Shown here: positions 40,182 to 51,446 of the stretch, one piece after another
Position numbering within the stretch: position 1 is the first letter of the stretch
Layout: every line of letters begins with the position of its first letter
Assembly (NCBI GenBank): GCA_948099385.1
Contig: CANUEZ040000191.1
Span: 3,596,001 to 3,660,000, forward strand
DNA from: Fasciola hepatica
Lineage: Eukaryota; Platyhelminthes; Trematoda; Plagiorchiida; Fasciolidae
Reading direction: 5' to 3'
Length of the DNA: 64,000 nucleotides
Notes under the pieces: model-generated
The model's database searches: none
Seen by the model: only the letters and a program-made list of their open reading frames with translations
What the model was told of the DNA's origin: nothing
Made by a program: the position numbers and the translations under genes

Positions 40182-41027
40182 ATAGAGAATTGATGGAACA
40201 TAGGATTGGATCGGTGTGCGAGAATTTGGTTGTTACTTTTCGAAGCGAAAGCGAAAGCCGAAGCCAATTTGGGGATTGTGCTATATCATGTATTGTATAT
40301 GTTGAACAAAGCGTTGAGACCCATATCGGATAGCCTTGTGGTTTGGGTGTTCGACTGACATTCGTTCACCGCAACCCTTGTTCGTGTCTCCGAGTGGGCT
40401 CTGTCCGTGTGCAATGCTCATGATTCCCATAGCGGATCAAACAGCTGTACAGTGCTTCCATCATTTTCAATGGTCAGTTCAGTGTTCAAGCTGCATGGAG
40501 AATCATATTATACAAATCTACTCTGCTACTGCACTATTGCATTGTATGAGCAATCTGTGTGGATTGTTCATAAGGGAATGCCTTGGTTTTACTTAGGCCC
40601 ATAAATAGAGAAGTGATGGAACATAGGATTGGATCGGTGTGCGAGAATTTGGTTGTTACCGTTCAAAGCGAAAGCGAAAGCCGAAGCCAATTTGGGGATT
40701 GTGCTATATCATGTATTGTATATGTTGAACAAAGCGTTGAGACCCATATGGGATAGCCTTGTGGTTTGGGTGTTCGACTGACATTCGTTCTCCCCAAACC
40801 TTGTTCTTGTCCCCGTGTGGGCTCTGTCCATGTGCAATGCTCCTGATTCCCTTAGCGGATCAAACAGCTGTACAGTGCTTCCATCATTTTCAATGGTCAG
40901 TTCAGTGTTCAAGCTGCATGGAGAATCATATCATACAAATCTACTCTGCTACTGCACTATTGCATTGTGTGAGCAATCTGTGTGGATTGTTCATAAGGGA
41001 ATGCCTTGGTCTTACTTAGGCCCATAA

Positions 41028-43987
41028 ATAGAGAAGTGATGGAACATAGGATTGGATCGGTGTGCGAGAATTTGGTTGTTACCGTTCAAAGCGAAAGCGA
41101 AAGCCGAAGCCAATTTGGGGATTGTGCTATATCATTTAGTGTGTGTGTTGAACAAACGTTGAGACCCATATCGGATAGCCTTGTGGTTTGGGTGTTCGAC
41201 TGACATTCGTTCAACCCAACCCTTGTTTGTGTCTCCGAGTGGGCTCTGTCCATGTGCAATGCTCATGGTTCCCTTAGCGGATCAAACAGCTGTACAGTGC
41301 TTCCATAATTTTCAATGGTCAGTTCAGTGTTCAAGCTGTATGGAGAATCGTATTATACAAATCTACTCTGCTACTGCTCTATTGCATTGTATGAGCAATC
41401 TGTGTGGATTGTTCATAAGGGAATGCCTTGGTTTTACTTAGGCCCATAAATAGAGAAGTGATGGAACATAGGATTGGATCGGTGTGCGAGAATTTGGTTG
41501 TTACCGTTCAAAGCGAAAGCGAAAGCCGAAGCCAATTTGGGGATTGTGCTATATCATGTAATGTATATGTTGAACAAAGCGTTGAGACCCATATGGGATA
41601 GCCTTGTGGTTTGGGTGTTCGACTGACATTCGTTCACCCCAACCCTTGTTCGTGTCTCCGAGTGGGCTCTGTCCATGTGCAATGCTCATGATTCCCTTAG
41701 CGGATCAAACAGCTGTACAGTGCTTCCATCATTTTCAATGGTCAGTTCAGTGTTCAAGCTGCATGGAGAATCATATTATACAAATCTACTCTGCTACTGC
41801 TCTATTGCATTGTATGAGCAACCTGTGTGGATTGTTCATAAGGGAATGCCTTGGTTTTACTTAGGCCCATAAATAGAGAAGTGATGGAACATAGGATTGG
41901 ATCGGTGAGCGAGAATTTGGTTGTCACCGTAAAAAGCCAATTTGGAAGCCGAAGCCAATTTGGGGATTGTGCTATATCATGAAGTGTGTGTGTTGAACAA
42001 AGCGTTGAGACACATATGGGATAGCCTTGTGGTTTGGGTGTTCGACTGACATTCGTTCACCGAAACCCTTGTTCGTGTCTCCGATTGGGCTCTGTCCATG
42101 TGCAATGCTCATGATTCCCTTAGCAGATCAAACAGCTATACAGTGCTTCCATAATTTTTAATGGTCAGTTCAGTGTTCAAGCTTCATAGAGAATCATATT
42201 ATACAAATCTACTCTGCTACTGCTCTATTGCATTGTATTAGCAATCTGTGTGGATTGTTCATAAGGGAATGCCTTGGTCTTACTTAGGCCCATAAATAGA
42301 GAATTGATGGAACATAGGATTGGATCGGTGTGCGAGAATTTGGTTGTTACCGTTCAAAGCGAAAGCGAAAGCCGAAGCCAATTTGGGGATTGTGCTATAT
42401 CATTTAGTGTGTGTGTTGAACAAAGCGTTGAGACCCATATCGGATAGCCTTGTGGTTTGGGTGTTCGACTGACATTCGTTCACCGCAACCCTTGTTCGTG
42501 TCTCCGAGTGAGCTCTGTCCATGTGCAATGCTCATGATTCCCTTAGCGGATCAAACAGCTGTACAATGCTTCCATCATTTTCAATGGTCAGTTCAGTGTT
42601 CAAGCTGCATGGAGAATCGTATTATACAAATCTACTCTGCTACTGCTCGATTGCATTGTATGAGCAATCTGTGTGGATTGTTCATAAGGGAATGCCTTGG
42701 TTTTACTTAGGCCCATAAATAGAGAAGTGATGGAACATAGGATTGGATCGGTGTGCGAGAATTTGGTTGTTACCGTTCAAAGCGAAAGCGAAAGCCGAAG
42801 CCAATTTGGGGATTGTGCTATATCATGTATTGTATATGTTGAACAAAGCTTTCGGACCCATATCGGATAGCCTTGTGGTTTGGGTGTTCGACTGACATTC
42901 GTTCACCCCAACCCTTGTTCTTGTCCCCGTGTGGGCTCTGTCCATGTGCAATGCTCATGATTCCCTTAGCGGATCAAACAGCTGTACAGTGCTTCCATAA
43001 TTTTCAATGGTCAGTTCAGTGTTCAAGCTGCATGGAGAATCATATTATACAAATCTACTCTGCAACTGCTCTATTGCATTGTATGAGCAATCTGTGTGGA
43101 TTGTTCATAAGGGAATGCCTTGGTTTTACTTAGGCCCATAAATAGAGAATTGATGGAACATAGGATTGGATCGGTGTGCGAGAATTTGGTTGTTACCGTT
43201 CAAAGCGAAAGCGAAAGCCGAAGCCAATTTGGGGATTGTGCTATATCATGTATTGTATATGTTGAACAAAGCGTTGAGACCCATATCGGATAGCCTTGTG
43301 GTTTGGGTGTTCGACTGACATTCGTTCACCCCAACCCTTGTTCGTGTCCCCGTGTGGGCTCTGTCAATGTGCAATGCTCATGGTTCCCTTAGCGGATCAA
43401 ACAGCTGTACAGTGCTTCCATCATTTTCAATGGTCAGTTCAGTGTTCAAGCTGCATGGAGAATCATATTATACAAATCTACTCTGCTACTGCTCTATTGC
43501 ATTGTATGAGCAATCTGTGTGGATTGTTCATAAGGGAATGCCTTGGTTTTACTAAGGCCCATAAATAGAGAAGTGATGGAACATAGGATTGGATCGGTGT
43601 GCGAGAATTTGGTTGTTACCGTTCAAAGCGAAAGCGAAAGCCGAAGCCAATTTGGGGATTGTGCTATATCATGTAGTGTATATGTTGAACAAATCGTTGA
43701 GACCCATATCGGATAGCCTTGTGGTTTGGGTGTTCGACTGACATTCGTTCACCCCAACCCTTGTTCGTGTCCCCGTGTGGGCTCTGTCCATGTGCAATGC
43801 TCATGGTTCCCTTAGCGGATCAAACAGCTGTACAGTGCTTCCATAATTTTCAATGGTCAGTTCAGTGTTCAAGCTGCATGGAGAATCATATTATACAAAT
43901 CTACTCTGCTACTGCTCTATTGCATTGTATGAGCAATCTGTGTGGATTGTTCATAAGGGAATGCCTTGGTTTTACTTAGGCCCATAA
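41028..43987 (+). repeat. Mixed segment (M98-M104)
   Basis: Monomers start at 41028, 41450, 41873, 42296, 42719, 43142 and 43565. M98 has a private 1-bp loss (GAACAAACGTTG). M100 carries the replaced block described separately plus AGCTATACAG, TTCATAGAG and GTATTAGC of the M59/M65 type, and a TAA in the long frame. M102 has AAGCTTTCGGACCC. M103 has GTCAATGTGC with CATGGTTCCC and matches M123. The CATGGTTCCC allele becomes frequent from M98 onward. Confidence 0.7.
41908..41946 (+). other. Replaced block in M100 (template-switch-like)
   Basis: Where other monomers read GTGCGAG...ACCGTTCAAAGCGAAAG, this copy reads GAGCGAG, GTCACCGTAAAAAG and CCAATTTGGAAGCC, with no length change. The inserted AAGCCAATTTG is the sequence that normally lies about 20 bp downstream and is still present there as well. 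The same replacement occurs at 49941-49982 and 53326-53366. Confidence 0.85.
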
Positions 43988-46900
43988 ATGGAGAAGTGAT
44001 GGAACATAGGATTGGATCGGTGTGCGAGAATTTGGTTGTTACCGTTCAAAGCGAAAGCGAAAGCCGAAGCCAATTTGGGGATTGTGCTATATCATGTATT
44101 GTATATGTTGAACAAAGCGTTGAGACCCATACGGGATAGCCTTGTGGTTTGGGTGTTCGACTGACATTCGTTGACCCCAACCCTTGTTCGTGTCTCCGTG
44201 TGGGCTCTGTCCATGTGCAATCCTCATGATTCCCTTAGCGGATCAAACAGCTGTACAGTGCTTCCATAATTTCAATGGTCAGTTCAGTGTTCAAGCTGCA
44301 TGGAGAATCATATTATACAAATCTACTCTGCTACTGCTCTATTGCATTGTGTGAGCAATCTGTGTGGATTGTTCATAAGGGAATGCCTTGGTTTTACTTA
44401 GGCCCATAAATGGAGAAGTGATGGAACATAGGATTGGATCGGTGTGCGAGAATTTGGTTGTTACCGTTCAAAGCGAAAGCGAAAGCCGAAGCCAATTTGG
44501 GGATTGTGCTATATCATGTAGTGTATATGTTGAACAAAGCGTTGAGACCAATTCGGGATAGCCTTGTGGTTTGGGTGTTCGACTGACATTCGTTCACCCC
44601 AACCCTTGTTCGTGTCCCCGTATGGGCTCTGTCCATGTGCAATGCTCATGGTTCCCTTAGCGGATCAAACAGCTGTACAGTGCTTCCATCATTTTCAATG
44701 GTCAGTTCAGTGTTCAAGCTGCATGGAGAATCATATTATACAAATCTACTCTGCTACTGCTCTATTGCATTGTATGAGCAATCTGTGTGGATTGTTCATA
44801 AGGGAATGCCTTGGTTTTACTTAGGCCCATAAATAGAGAAGTGATGGAACATAGGATTGGATCGGTGTGCGAGAATTTGGTTGTTACCGTTCAAAGCGAA
44901 AGCGAAAGCCGAAGCCAATTTGGGGATTGTGCTATATCATGTAGTGTGTATGTTGAACAAAGCGTTGAGACCCATACGGGATAGCCTTGTGGTTTGGGTG
45001 TTCGACTGACATTCGTTCACCCCAAACCTTGTTCGTGTCACCGTGTGGGCTCTGTCCATGTGCAATGCTCATGGTTCCCTTAGCGGATCAAACAGCTGTA
45101 CAGTGCTTCCATCATTTTCAATGGTCAGTTCAGTGTTCAAGCTGCATGGAGAATCATATTATACAAATCTACTCTGCTACTGCTCAATTGCATTGTATGA
45201 GCAATCTGTGTGGATTGTTCATAAGGGAATGCCTTGGTTTTACTTAGGCCCATAAATAGAGAAGTGATGGAACATAGGATTGGATCGGTGTGCGAGAATT
45301 TGGTTGTTACCGTTCAAAGCGAAAGCGAAAGCCGAAGCCAATTTGGGGATTGTGCTATATCATGTAGTGTATATGTTGAACAAAGCGTTGAGACCCATAC
45401 GGGATAGCCTTGTGGTTTGGGTGTTCGACTGACATTCGTTGACCCCAACCCTTGTTCGTGTCCCCCTGTGGGCTCTGTCCATGTGCAATCCTCATGATTC
45501 CCTTAGCGGATCAAACAGCTGTACAGTGCTTCCATAATTTCAACGGTCAGTTCAGTGTTCAAGCTGCATGGAGAATCATATTATACAAATCTACTCTGCT
45601 ACTGCTCTATTGCATTGTGTGAGCAATCTGTGTGGATTGTTCATAAGGGAATGCCTTGGTTTTACTTAGGCCCATAAATAGAGAAGTGATGGAACATAGG
45701 ATTGGATCGGTGTGCGAGAATTTGGTTGTTACCGTTCAAAGCGAAAGCGAAAGCCGAAGCCAATTTGGGGATTGTGCTATATCATGTATTGTATATGTTG
45801 AACAAAGCGTTGAGACCAATTCGGGATAGCCTTGTGGTTTGGGTGTTCGACTGACATTCGTTCACCCCAACCCTTGTTCGTGTCTCCGAGTGGGCTCTGT
45901 CCATGTGTAATGCTCATGATTCCCTTAGCGGATCAAACAGCTATACAGTGCTTCCATAGTTTTCAATGGTCAGTTCAGTGTTCAAGCTGCATGGAGAATC
46001 ATATTATACAAATCTACTCTGCAACTGCTCTTTTGCATTGTATGAGCAATCAGTGTGGATTGTTCATAAGGGAATGCCTTGGTTTTACTTAGGCCCATAA
46101 ATAGAGAAGTGATGGAACATAGGATTGGATCGGTGTGCGAGAATTTGGTTGTTACCGTTCAAAGCGAAAGCGAAAGCCGAAGCCAATTTGGGGATTGTGC
46201 TATATCATGTAGTGTGTATGTTGAACAAAGCGTTGAGACCCATATCGGATAGCCTTGTGGTTTGGGTGTTCGACTGACATTCGTTCACCCCAACCCTTCT
46301 TCGTGTCCCCGTATGGGCTCTGTCCATGTGCAATGCTCATGGTTCCCTTAGCGGATCAAACAGCTGTACAGTGCTTCCATCATTTTCAATGGTCAGTTCA
46401 GTGTTCAAGCTGCATGGAGAATCATATTATACAAATCTACTCTGCTACTGCTCTATTGCATTGTATGAGCAATCTGTGTGGATTGTTCATAAGGGAATGC
46501 CTTGGTTTTACTTAGGCCCATAAATAGAGAAGTGATGGAACATAGGATTGGATCGGTGTGCGAGAATTTGGTTGTTACCGTTCAAAGCGAAAGCGAAAGC
46601 CGAAGCCAATTTGGGGATTGTGCTATATCATGTAGTGTGTATGTTGAACAAAGCGTTGAGACCCATACGGGATAGCCTTGTGGTTTGGGTGTTCGACTGA
46701 CATTCGTTCACCCCAAACCTTGTTCGTGTCCCCGTGTGGGCTCTGTCCATGTGCAATGCTCATGGTTCCCTTAGCGGATCAAACAGCTGTACAGTGCTTC
46801 CATCATTTTCAATGGTCAGTTCAGTGTTCAAGCTGCATGGAGAATCATATTATACAAATCTACTCTGCTACTGCTCAATTGCATTGTATGAGCAATCTGT

Positions 46901-47791
46901 GTGGATTGTTCATAAGGGAATGCCTTGGTTTTACTTAGGCCCATAAATAGAGAAGTGATGGAACATAGGATTGGATCGGTGTGCGAGAATTTGGTTGTTA
47001 CCGTTCAAAGCGAAAGCGAAAGCCGAAGCCAATTTGGGGATTGTGCTATATCATGTAGTGTATATGTTGAACAAAGCGTTGAGACCCATACGGGATAGCC
47101 TTGTGGTTTGGGTGTTCGACTGACATTCGTTGACCCCAACCCTTGTTCGTGTCCCCCTGTGGGCTCTGTCCATGTGCAATCCTCATGATTCCCTTAGCGG
47201 ATCAAACAGCTGTACAGTGCTTCCATAATTTCAATGGTCAGTTCAGTGTTCAAGCTGCATGGAGAATCATATTATACAAATCTACTCTGCTACTGCTCTA
47301 TTGCATTGTGTGAGCAATCTGTGTGGATTGTTCATAAGGGAATGCCTTGGTTTTACTTAGGCCCATAAATAGAGAAGTGATGGAACATAGGATTGGATCG
47401 GTGTGCGAGAATTTGGTTGTTACCGTTCAAAGCGAAAGCGAAAGCCGAAGCCAATTTGGGGATTGTGCTATATCATGTATTGTATATGTTGAACAAAGCG
47501 TTGAGACCAATTCGGGATAGCCTTGTGGTTTGGGTGTTCGACTGACATTCGTTCACCCCAACCCTTGTTCGTGTCTCCGAGTGGGCTCTGTCCATGTGTA
47601 ATGCTCATGATTCCCTTAGCGGATCAAACAGCTATACAGTGCTTCCATAGTTTTCAATGGTCAGTTCAGTGTTCAAGCTGCATGGAGAATCATATTATAC
47701 AAATCTACTCTGCTACTGCTCTTTTGCATTGTATGAGCAATCAGTGTGGATTGTTCATAAGGGAATGCCTCGGTTTTACTTAGGCCCATAA
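43988..47791 (+). repeat. HOR block: 4-mer of 1691 bp with a shortened first copy (M105-M113)
   Basis: M107-M109 (44833, 45256, 45678) recur as M111-M113 (46524, 46947, 47369) at 1691 bp, with M110 (46101) between them. M107 and M111 share TGTGTATG, ACCCCAAACC and GCTCAATTGC. M105 (43988), M108 and M112 share CGTTGACCCC, CAATCCTC, a 1-bp loss in CATAATTTCAA and GTGTGAGC. M109 and M113 share GACCAATTCGGG, GTGTAATGC, AGCTATACAG, GCTCTTTTGC and AATCAGTGTGG. M106 (44410) is a fusion of the M109 and M110 types, so the first copy is one monomer short. Confidence 0.85.
44410..44832 (+). repeat. Hybrid monomer M106 (M109-type 5' part, M110-type 3' part)
   Basis: It has GACCAATTCGGG (44546-44557), otherwise only in M109 and M113, followed by CCCCGTATGGG (from 44616) and CATGGTTCCC as in M110, instead of M109's CTCCGAGTGGG, TAATGC and AGCTATACAG. 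The switch lies between about 44558 and 44615, within the invariant hairpin block. One mismatch remains: TAGTG here versus TATTG in M109. Confidence 0.72.
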
Positions 47792-49354
47792 ATAGAGAAG
47801 TGATGGAACATAGGATTGGATCGGTGTGCGAGGATTTGGTTGTTACCGTTCAAAGCGAAAGCGAAAGCCGAAGCCAATTTGGGGATTGTGCTATATCATG
47901 TATTGTATATGTTGAACAAAGCGTTGAGACCCATATGGGATAGCCTTGTGGTTTAGGTGTTCGACTGACATTCGTTCACCCCAACCCTTGTTCGTGTCTC
48001 CGAGTGGGCTCTGTCCATGTGCAATGCTCATGATTCCCTTAGCGGATCAAACAGCTGTACAGTGCTTCCATCATTTTCAATGGTCAGTTCAGTGTTCAAG
48101 CTGCATGGAGAATCATATTATACAAATCTACTCTGCTACTGCTCTATTGCATTGTATGAGCAATCTGTGTGGATTGTTCATAAGGGAATGCCTTGGTTTT
48201 ACTTAGGCCCATAAATAGAGAAGTGATGGAACATCGGATTGGATCGGTGTGCGAGAATTTGGTTGTTACCGTTCAAAGCGAAAGCGAAAGCCGAAGCCAA
48301 TTTGGGGATTGTGCTATATCATGTAGTGTATATGTTGAACAAAGCGTTGAGACCCATATGGGATAGCCTTGTGGTTTGGGTGTTCGACTGACATTCGTTC
48401 ACCCCAACCCTTGTTCGTGTCCCCGTGTGGGCTCTGTCCATGTGCAATGCTCATGGTTCCCTTAGCGGATCAAACAGCTGTACAGTGCTTCCATCATTTT
48501 CAATGGTCAGTTCAGTGTTCAAGCTGCATGGAGAATCGTATTATACAAATCTACTCTGCTACTACTCTATTGCATTGTATGAGCAATCTGTGTGGATTGT
48601 TCATAAGGGAATGCCTTGGTTTTACTTAGGCCCATAAATAGAGAAGTGATGGAACATAGGATTGGATCGGTGTGCGAGAATTTGCTTGTTACCGTTCAAA
48701 GCGAAAGCGAAAGCCGAAGCCAATTTGGGGATTGTGCTATATCATGTATTGTATATGTTGAACAAAGCGTTGAGACCCATATCGGATAGCCTTGTGGTTT
48801 GGGTGTTCGACTGACATTCGTTCACCCCAACCCTTGTTCATGTCTGCGAATGGGCTCTGTCCATGTGCAATCCTCATGATTCCCTTAGCGCATCAAACAG
48901 CTGTACAGTGCTTCCATAATTTTCAATGGTCAGTTCAGTGTTCAAGCTGCATGGAGAATCATATTATACAAATCTACTCTGCTACTGCTCTATTGCATTG
49001 TATGAGCAATCTGTGTGGATTGTTCATAAGGGAATGCCTTGGTTTTACTTAGGCCCATAAATGGAGAAGTGATGGAACATAGGATTGGATCGGTGTGCGA
49101 GAATTTGGTTGTTACCGTTCAAAGCGAAAGCGAAAGCCGAAGCCAATTTGGGGATTGTGCTATATCATGTGTTGTATATGTTGAACAAAGCGTTGAGACC
49201 CATATGGGATAGCCTTGTGGTTTGGGTGTTCGACTGACATTCGTTCACCCCAACCCTTGTTCGTGTCTCCGAGTGGGCTCTGTCCACGTGCAATGCTCAT
49301 GATTCCCTTAGCGGATCAAACAGCTATACAGTGCTTCCATCATTTTCAATGGTC

Positions 49355-49366
49355 ATTTCCGTGGTT
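49355..49366 (+). other. Clustered divergence in M117
   Basis: GGTCATTTCCGTGGTTAAGC replaces GGTCAGTTCAGTGTTCAAGC. Several substitutions fall within a dozen bases, while the rest of the monomer is ordinary. No other copy in the window has this patch. Confidence 0.7.
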
Positions 49367-49940
49367 AAGCTGCATGGAGAATCATATTATACAAATCTAC
49401 TCTGCTACTGCTCTATTGCATTGTATGAGCAATCTGTGTGGATTGTTCATAAGGGAATGCCTCGGTTTTACTTAGGCCCATAAATAGAGAAGTGATGGAA
49501 CATAGGATTGGATCGGTGTGCGAGAATTTGGTTGTTACCGTTCAAAGCGAAAGCGAAAGCCGAAGCCAATTTGGGGATTGTGCTATATCATGTAGTGTAT
49601 ATGTTGAACAAAGCGTTCGGAATCATATGGGATAGCCTTGTGGTTTGGGTGTTCGACTGACATTCGTTCACCCCAACCCTTGTTCGTGTCTCCGTGTGGG
49701 CTCTGTCCATGTGCAATGCTCATGATTCCCTTAGCGGATCAAACAGCTGTACAGTGCTTCCATAATTTTCAATGGTCAGTTCAGTGTTCAAGCTGCATGG
49801 AGAATCATATTATACAAATCTATTCTGCTACTGCTCTATTGCATTGTATGAGCAATCTGTGTGGATTGTTCATAAGGGAATGCCTTGGTTTTACTTAGGC
49901 CCATAAATAGAGAAGTGATGGAAAATAGGATTGGATCGGT

Positions 49941-49982
49941 GAGCGAGAATATTGTTCCCACCGTAAAAAGCCAATTTGAAAG
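49941..49982 (+). other. Replaced block in M119
   Basis: It reads GAGCGAGAATATTGTTCCCA followed by CCGTAAAAAG and CCAATTTGAAAG. It shares GAGCGAG, CACCGTAAAAAG and CCAATTTG with the blocks in M100 and M127, so the three have a common origin, and it adds private changes (ATATTGTTCC). The 5' part of this monomer also has GATGGAAAATAGG. Confidence 0.85.
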
Positions 49983-51235
49983 CCGAAGCCAATTTGGGGA
50001 TTGTGCTATATCATGTGTTGTATATGTTGAACAAAGCGTTGAGACCAATATGGGATAGCCTTGTGGTTTGGGTGTTCGACTGACATTCGTTCACCCCAAC
50101 AATTGTTCGTGTCTCCGAGTGGGCTCTGTCCATGTGTAATGCTCATGATTCCCTTAGCGGATCAAACAGCTATACAGTGCTTCCATAATTTTCAATGGTC
50201 AGTTCAGTGTTCAAGCTGCATGGAGAATCATATTATACAAATCTACTCTGCTACTGCTCTATTGCATTGTATGAGCAATCTGTGTGGATTGTTCATAAGG
50301 GAATGCCTTGGTTTTAATTAGGCCCATAAATGGAGAAGTGATGGAACATAGGATTGGATCGGTGTGCGAGAATTTGGTTGTTACCGTTCAAAGCGAAAGC
50401 GAAAGCCGAAGCCAATTTGGGGATTGTGCTATATCATGTGTTGTATATGTTGAACAGAGCGTTGAGACCCATATGGGATAGCCTTGTGGTTTGGGTGTTC
50501 GACTGACATTCGTTCACCCCAACCCTTGTTCGTGTCTCCGAGTGGGCTCTGTCCATGTGCAATGCTCATGATTCCCTTAGCGGATCAAACAGCTGTACAG
50601 TGCTTCCATAATTTTCAATGGTCAGTTCAGTGTTCAAGCTGCATGGAGAATCATATTATACAAATCTACTCTGCTACTGCTCTATTGCATTGTATGAGCA
50701 ATCTGTGTGGATTGTTCATAGGGGAAAGGCTTGGTTTTAACTAGGCCCATAAATAGAGAATTGATGGAACATAGGATTGGATCGGTGTGCGAGAATTTGG
50801 TTGTTACCGTTCAAAGCGAAAGCGAAAGCCGAAGCCAATTTGGGGATTGTGCTATATCATTTAGTGTGTGTGTTGAACAAAGCGTTGAGACCCATATCGG
50901 ATAGCCTTGTGGTTTGGGTGTTCGACTGACATTCGTTCACCCCAACCCTTGTTCGTGTCTCCGAGTGGGCTCTGTCCATGTGCAATGCTCATTATTTCCT
51001 TAGCGGATCAAACAGCTATACAGTGCTTCCATAATTTTCAATGGTCAGTTCAGTGTTCAAGCTGCATGGAGAATCGTATTATACAAATCTACTCTGCTAC
51101 TGCTCGATTGCATTGTATGAGCAATCTGTGTGGATTGTTCATAAAGGAATGCCTTGGTCTTAATTATGCCCATAAATAGAGAAGTGATGGAACATAGGAT
51201 TGGATCGGTGTGCGAGAATTTGGTTGTTACCGTTC

Positions 51236-51259
51236 AAAGCGAAAGCGAAAGCCGAAGCC
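51236..51259 (+). repeat. Internal hexamer microrepeat, four units
   Basis: Four consecutive hexamers, AAAGCG AAAGCG AAAGCC GAAGCC, at +61 to +84 of the monomer, present in nearly every copy. Known variants are TTCAGAGCG (M135, M139, M141, M144, M147, M149), AGCGAGAGCG (M13, M15), ACTTTTCGAAGCG (M85, M86, M88, M91, M94, M96), TTTTTACCGTTCGAAG (M60, M66, M72), and a wholesale block replacement in M100, M119 and M127. The strand bias (purines on +) and internal repetition make it a plausible slippage or template-switch site. No function is evident. Confidence 0.85.
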
Positions 51260-51333
51260 AATTTGGGGATTGTGCTATATCATGTAGTGTATATGTTGAA
51301 CAAAGCGTTGAGACCCATATGGGATAGCCTTGT

Positions 51334-51371
51334 GGTTTGGGTGTTCGACTGACATTCGTTCACCCCAACCC
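51334..51371 (+). other. Imperfect inverted repeat / potential hairpin
   Basis: GGTTTGGGTG (51334-51343) can pair with CACCCCAACCC (51361-51371), with one mismatch and one bulged C, around a 17-nt loop. The left arm is nearly invariant across the array. The right arm varies between copies (CACCGCAACCC, CACTCCAACCC, CTCCCCAAACC), so pairing is weakened in many monomers. The structure is read from sequence only and formation in vivo is unknown. Confidence 0.5.
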
Positions 51372-51434
51372 TTGTTCGTGTCCCCGTGTGGGCTCTGTCC
51401 ATGTGCAATGCTCATGATTCCCTTAGCGGATCAA

Positions 51435-51446
51435 ACAGCTGTACAG
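51435..51446 (+). other. Overlapping perfect palindromes (E-box core)
   Basis: ACAGCTGT (51435-51442) and CTGTACAG (51439-51446) are two perfect 8-bp palindromes sharing four bases. CAGCTG is also a CANNTG (E-box) core. The block is kept in almost all monomers. Exceptions seen are AGATGTACAG (M68, M74), AGCTATACAG (M59, M65, M79, M100, M109, M113, M117, M119, M121), AGCTCTACAG (M61) and AGCCGTACAG (M136, M144, M150). Palindromes are common landing sites for dimeric DNA-binding proteins, but none is shown to bind here. Confidence 0.7.

Larger units (their letters stand above)
38067..41027 (+). repeat. HOR segment with 5-monomer spacing (M91-M97)
   Basis: M91-M92 (38067, 38490) recur as M96-M97 (40182, 40605), 2115 bp apart. 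M91 and M96 share CTTTTCGAAGCG, GTCCGTGTGC and TGCACTATTGC. M92 and M97 share TTCTCCCCAAACC, GCTCCTGATTCCC and ATATCATACAAATC. In between, M93 (38913) has a stop-creating CACCATAACCC and a divergent patch, M94 (39336) has AATTAGGGGATTG, and M95 (39759) is a hybrid. M91 also has a private GACTGTTATTCG. Confidence 0.78.

Noticed and set aside
49836..50048. Minus-strand open frame of 70 codons unique to M118/M119
   Set aside because: It opens only because the replaced block in M119 removes a stop. There is no other support.
51286..51352. Pol III promoter or tRNA-derived origin
   Set aside because: TAGTGTATATG resembles an A box and GTTCGACTG a B box about 58 nt later, each with one mismatch, but the T-stem bases do not pair and many copies have TAGTGTGTGTG. 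The match is most likely chance.
51361..51375. Telomeric repeat (AACCC motif)
   Set aside because: CCAACCCTTG occurs once per monomer and is not tandem.
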